A DNA stretch of 5,697 bases, taken from NCBI GenBank assembly GCA_900754385.1, contig CAAECP010000055.1, forward strand, positions 1 to 5,697. The letters are read 5' to 3'. Of this stretch, positions 3,634 through 5,697 are shown piece by piece. The position numbers were made by a program, and so were the translations under genes. Below the pieces are notes generated by a model, which was not told the DNA's origin, did not search any database, and was given only the letters and a program-made list of their open reading frames with translations. Position 1 is the stretch's first letter; each line of letters starts with the position of its first letter. This DNA comes from an uncultured Collinsella sp. Lineage in GTDB: Bacteria > Actinomycetota > Coriobacteriia > Coriobacteriales > Coriobacteriaceae.

Positions 3634-5487
3634 ATGCCCGAGAAGATTGAAGAGCTGGTACGCGCTGCGCTTGCTGCGGCCCAGGAGGCCGGCGACCTTT
3701 CCGCATTTGAACTTGACGATTGCGCTATCGAGCGACCGGCTGACACTTCTCATGGCGAGTGGACCTCTACCATGGCCCTGAAGTCCGCCAAGCTGGCCCA
3801 CTGCGCCCCGCGCAAGATCGCCGAGGCCATCGTTGCCCATATGCCCGAGGACCCCGCGATCGAGAAGGTCGAGATCGCAGGCCCCGGCTTCATCAACTTC
3901 TACCTCTCCGTTGCCGTCAAGAATGCCATCTTTGGCGAGGCTCGCGAGAAGGGTATGGACTTCGCTAAGTCCAACGTCGGTGGTGGCCTGAAGACCCAGG
4001 TCGAGTTCGTTTCCGCTAACCCCGTCGGCCCCATGCACATCGGCCACGGCCGCTGGGCCGCGCTGGGCGACTCACTCTGCCGTGTTATGGACCACGCCGG
4101 TTACGACATCCAGCGTGAGTTCTACATCAACGACCACGGCTCTCAGATGAACACCTTCGGCAACTCCATCAGCACGCGCTATATGCAGCTTGCCGACATC
4201 ATCGCCAAGCAGGGCGTGGATATCGACGAGGCTCACAAGCTGCTGATTGCCGACCGCGACGCCTTCGTTGCCGACGAGAATGACGAGCATCCCGAGACTC
4301 ATCCGTACCAGGATAACTTTGCCGAGACCCTTGGCAAGGACTCCTATGGCGGCGACTACATCATCGACGAGGCCGCCGAGTTCTGGCGCACTGACGGCGA
4401 TAAGTGGGTCAACGCCGATCCTCAGGAGCGTATGGAGAGCTTCCGCGAGCGCGGCTATGTAAAGATGGTCGACAACATGCGCGACCTTTGCCATGCCGTT
4501 AACTGCGACTTCGATCGTTGGTTCTCCGAGCGCTCACTGTATGTGAAGGACACTGAGGGCGAGACCGCCGGCACCTCCGCCGTCGACCGCGCTTTTGAGA
4601 AGCTCGACAAGATGGGCTACCTCTACACCAAGGACGGCGCCCTGTGGTTCCGCTCCACCGACCTGGGCGATGACAAGGACCGCGTCCTGATCAAGTCCGA
4701 CGGCGAGTACACCTACTTCGCCTCCGACGTTGCCTATCACTGGGATAAGTTCCAGCGCGTCGACCACGTCATCGACATCTGGGGTGCCGACCACCACGGC
4801 TACATCGAGCGCGTCCGCTGCGTCTGCGACGCTCTTGGCTATCCCGGCAAGTTTGAGGTTCTGCTGGGCCAGCTCGTCAACCTGCTGCGCAACGGCAAGC
4901 CCGTCCGTATGTCCAAGCGCAAGGGCACCATGGTGACCCTGCAGGAGCTCGTCGACGAGGTCGGCTCCGACGCCGCTCGCTACACGCTCATCTCCAAGAG
5001 CTCTAACCAGATGGTTGACTTCGACATCGAGGCCGTTAAGAAGCGCGACAACTCCAATCCGGTGTACTACGTGCAGTACGCTCACGCCCGCGTGTGCTCC
5101 ATCCTACGCCGTGCCGCTGACGTTACGCCCGAGCAGGCTGACGAGATGGGCATGAAGGCCGTCGCCGCCAAGGCCATCGGTGAGAACGTTGATTACTCGC
5201 TGCTGACCGACCCGACCGAGCTCGCCCTTTCGCGCAAGCTCAACGAGCTTACCGACCTCATCGCCAGCTGCGCTCGCGACCGCGCCCCGTTCCGTCTGAC
5301 GCACTTTGCCGAGGAGCTCGCCGGCGACTTCCACAGCTTCTACGCTGCCTGCCAGGTTCTGCCGAGCGAGGGCCGTCCCGTCGACCCCGAGCTTTCGCGT
5401 GCCCGTCTGGCCGCTTGCGACGCCGTCCGCGTGACGCTCGCCCTGGTGCTCACCCTTGTTGGTGTCTCCGCTCCCGAGCAGATGTAA
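3634..5487 (+). CDS. argS: Arginyl-tRNA synthetase, 617 aa
   Basis: A class I aminoacyl-tRNA synthetase that charges tRNA-Arg with arginine using ATP; like other ArgRS enzymes it needs the tRNA for amino-acid activation. Domains in order: an N-terminal ArgRS add-on domain that recognises the tRNA elbow (about 4-92, ending GPGFINFYLS); the Rossmann catalytic core with SANPVGPMHIGHGR (127-140) holding the HIGH motif H135-I-G-H138; YINDHGSQM (164-172); WFSERSLY (296-303); the core part DIWGADHHGYIERV (381-394); and the KMSKS-loop variant MSKRKG (426-431). A DALR anticodon-binding helical domain fills about 475-617 and ends VSAPEQM, close to the usual APERM ending. It is a little longer than the common 550-590 residues, partly through an acidic insertion near 212-236. 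All signature elements are present, so it should be functional. It stands alone between its promoter region and terminator. Confidence 0.98.
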   Translation: MPEKIEELVRAALAAAQEAGDLSAFELDDCAIERPADTSHGEWTSTMALKSAKLAHCAPRKIAEAIVAHMPEDPAIEKVEIAGPGFINFYLSVAVKNAIFGEAREKGMDFAKSNVGGGLKTQVEFVSANPVGPMHIGHGRWAALGDSLCRVMDHAGYDIQREFYINDHGSQMNTFGNSISTRYMQLADIIAKQGVDIDEAHKLLIADRDAFVADENDEHPETHPYQDNFAETLGKDSYGGDYIIDEAAEFWRTDGDKWVNADPQERMESFRERGYVKMVDNMRDLCHAVNCDFDRWFSERSLYVKDTEGETAGTSAVDRAFEKLDKMGYLYTKDGALWFRSTDLGDDKDRVLIKSDGEYTYFASDVAYHWDKFQRVDHVIDIWGADHHGYIERVRCVCDALGYPGKFEVLLGQLVNLLRNGKPVRMSKRKGTMVTLQELVDEVGSDAARYTLISKSSNQMVDFDIEAVKKRDNSNPVYYVQYAHARVCSILRRAADVTPEQADEMGMKAVAAKAIGENVDYSLLTDPTELALSRKLNELTDLIASCARDRAPFRLTHFAEELAGDFHSFYAACQVLPSEGRPVDPELSRARLAACDAVRVTLALVLTLVGVSAPEQM

Positions 5488-5518
5488 GCTACGGGTCATT
5501 TGACCGCGCAAGTTTGGT

Positions 5519-5695
5519 TTAACTGAGCCTTGAAAGCCCGATCTCCCATATGGAGGTCGGGCTTTTTGCACAAACGCCGTCGTATTGACGAATTTGGGAC
5601 TGCTGGAAATACGAAGGCTCTGTTAGACCAGGATTGACATACATGTGTCCCCACGGTGCCATATCGTTGACCCCGTAGACCGCGATGATGGGGGC
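5519..5695 (-). CDS. Possible 3' end of a minus-strand gene at the right edge
   Basis: A minus-strand frame is open from the window edge for 58 codons to a TAA at 5521-5519. The part before the argS terminator reads IIAVYGVNDMAPWGHMYVNP and continues to about QIRQYDGV, a plausible protein composition. No family is recognised. Against it: the last 17 or so codons run through the argS terminator hairpin, and a second frame on the same strand is also open. It may be a real gene tail, a decayed gene, or chance. Confidence 0.25.
   Translation of the reverse strand, partial: APIIAVYGVNDMAPWGHMYVNPGLTEPSYFQQSQIRQYDGVCAKSPTSIWEIGLSRLS
5533..5567 (+). terminator. Intrinsic terminator of argS
   Basis: AAAGCCCGATCTCC (5533-5546) pairs with GGAGGTCGGGCTTT (5552-5565) over 14 bp with one G-T wobble and a 5-nt loop, and the T-run covers 5563-5567. 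The A-run at the left arm could make it work on the minus strand as well. Unlike the proA, HD and CarD-family genes, the 45 nt between the argS stop and this terminator hold no repeat copy. Confidence 0.93.
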
Positions 5696-5697
5696 AG

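Noticed and set aside
4072..5085. Long minus-strand frames opposite argS
   Set aside because: They are mirror frames produced by the strong third-position G/C bias of argS, with low-complexity Val/Ala/Gly/Leu composition and no domain.
5634..5656. Perfect TTGACA at 5634-5639 near the right edge, possible plus-strand promoter
   Set aside because: The hexamer 17 nt downstream, TGCCAT, is a poor -10 (3 of 6), and no gene start is visible before the window ends.

Overview
The window looks like chromosomal DNA from a high-GC actinobacterium, most probably of the class Coriobacteriia (Collinsella-like). Coding sequence is GC-rich with strong third-position G/C preference, a CarD-family RNA polymerase-binding regulator is present, starts are preceded by GGAGG-type ribosome binding sites, and the gene repertoire is ordinary housekeeping. 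The genus is my inference and was not checked by a search.

Layout from left to right: (1) the 3' part of proA (proline biosynthesis), cut by the window edge, ending at 748; (2) a 44-nt repeat (copy 1) and an intrinsic terminator; (3) a 199-residue HD-superfamily hydrolase of the COG2316 type, 920-1519; (4) repeat copy 2 and a strong, probably bidirectional terminator; (5) on the minus strand, a complete RAYT-type Y1/HUH transposase, 1688-2446; (6) a 359-bp stretch without a convincing gene that ends in repeat copy 3; (7) a minus-strand CarD-family regulator, 2806-3291; (8) a 342-bp divergent promoter region; (9) argS, 3634-5487, with its own terminator; (10) about 130 bp at the right edge that may hold the last codons of another minus-strand gene.

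The notable signal is the repeat. All three copies begin inside the TAA stop codon of a gene (proA, the HD hydrolase, the CarD-family gene). All three have the same orientation relative to that gene, and all three lie between the stop codon and a hairpin that looks like a terminator. Each copy is an inverted repeat (arm AACCTGCCAAAA) that folds into a hairpin. Copies 2 and 3 face each other across the RAYT gene, so the transposase lies in a roughly 1.29-kb unit bounded by inverted copies. This resembles a REP/RAYT 'REPtron' of proteobacteria, but in an actinobacterial setting and with an element that sits precisely at gene 3' ends.

The housekeeping genes do not form one pathway. ProA makes glutamate-5-semialdehyde for proline, ArgRS charges tRNA-Arg, the CarD-family protein should act on RNA polymerase at promoters, and the HD protein is an uncharacterised phosphohydrolase candidate. 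proA and the HD gene, each followed by its own terminator, look like separate transcription units. The CarD-family gene and argS are transcribed divergently from a shared A+T-rich region.
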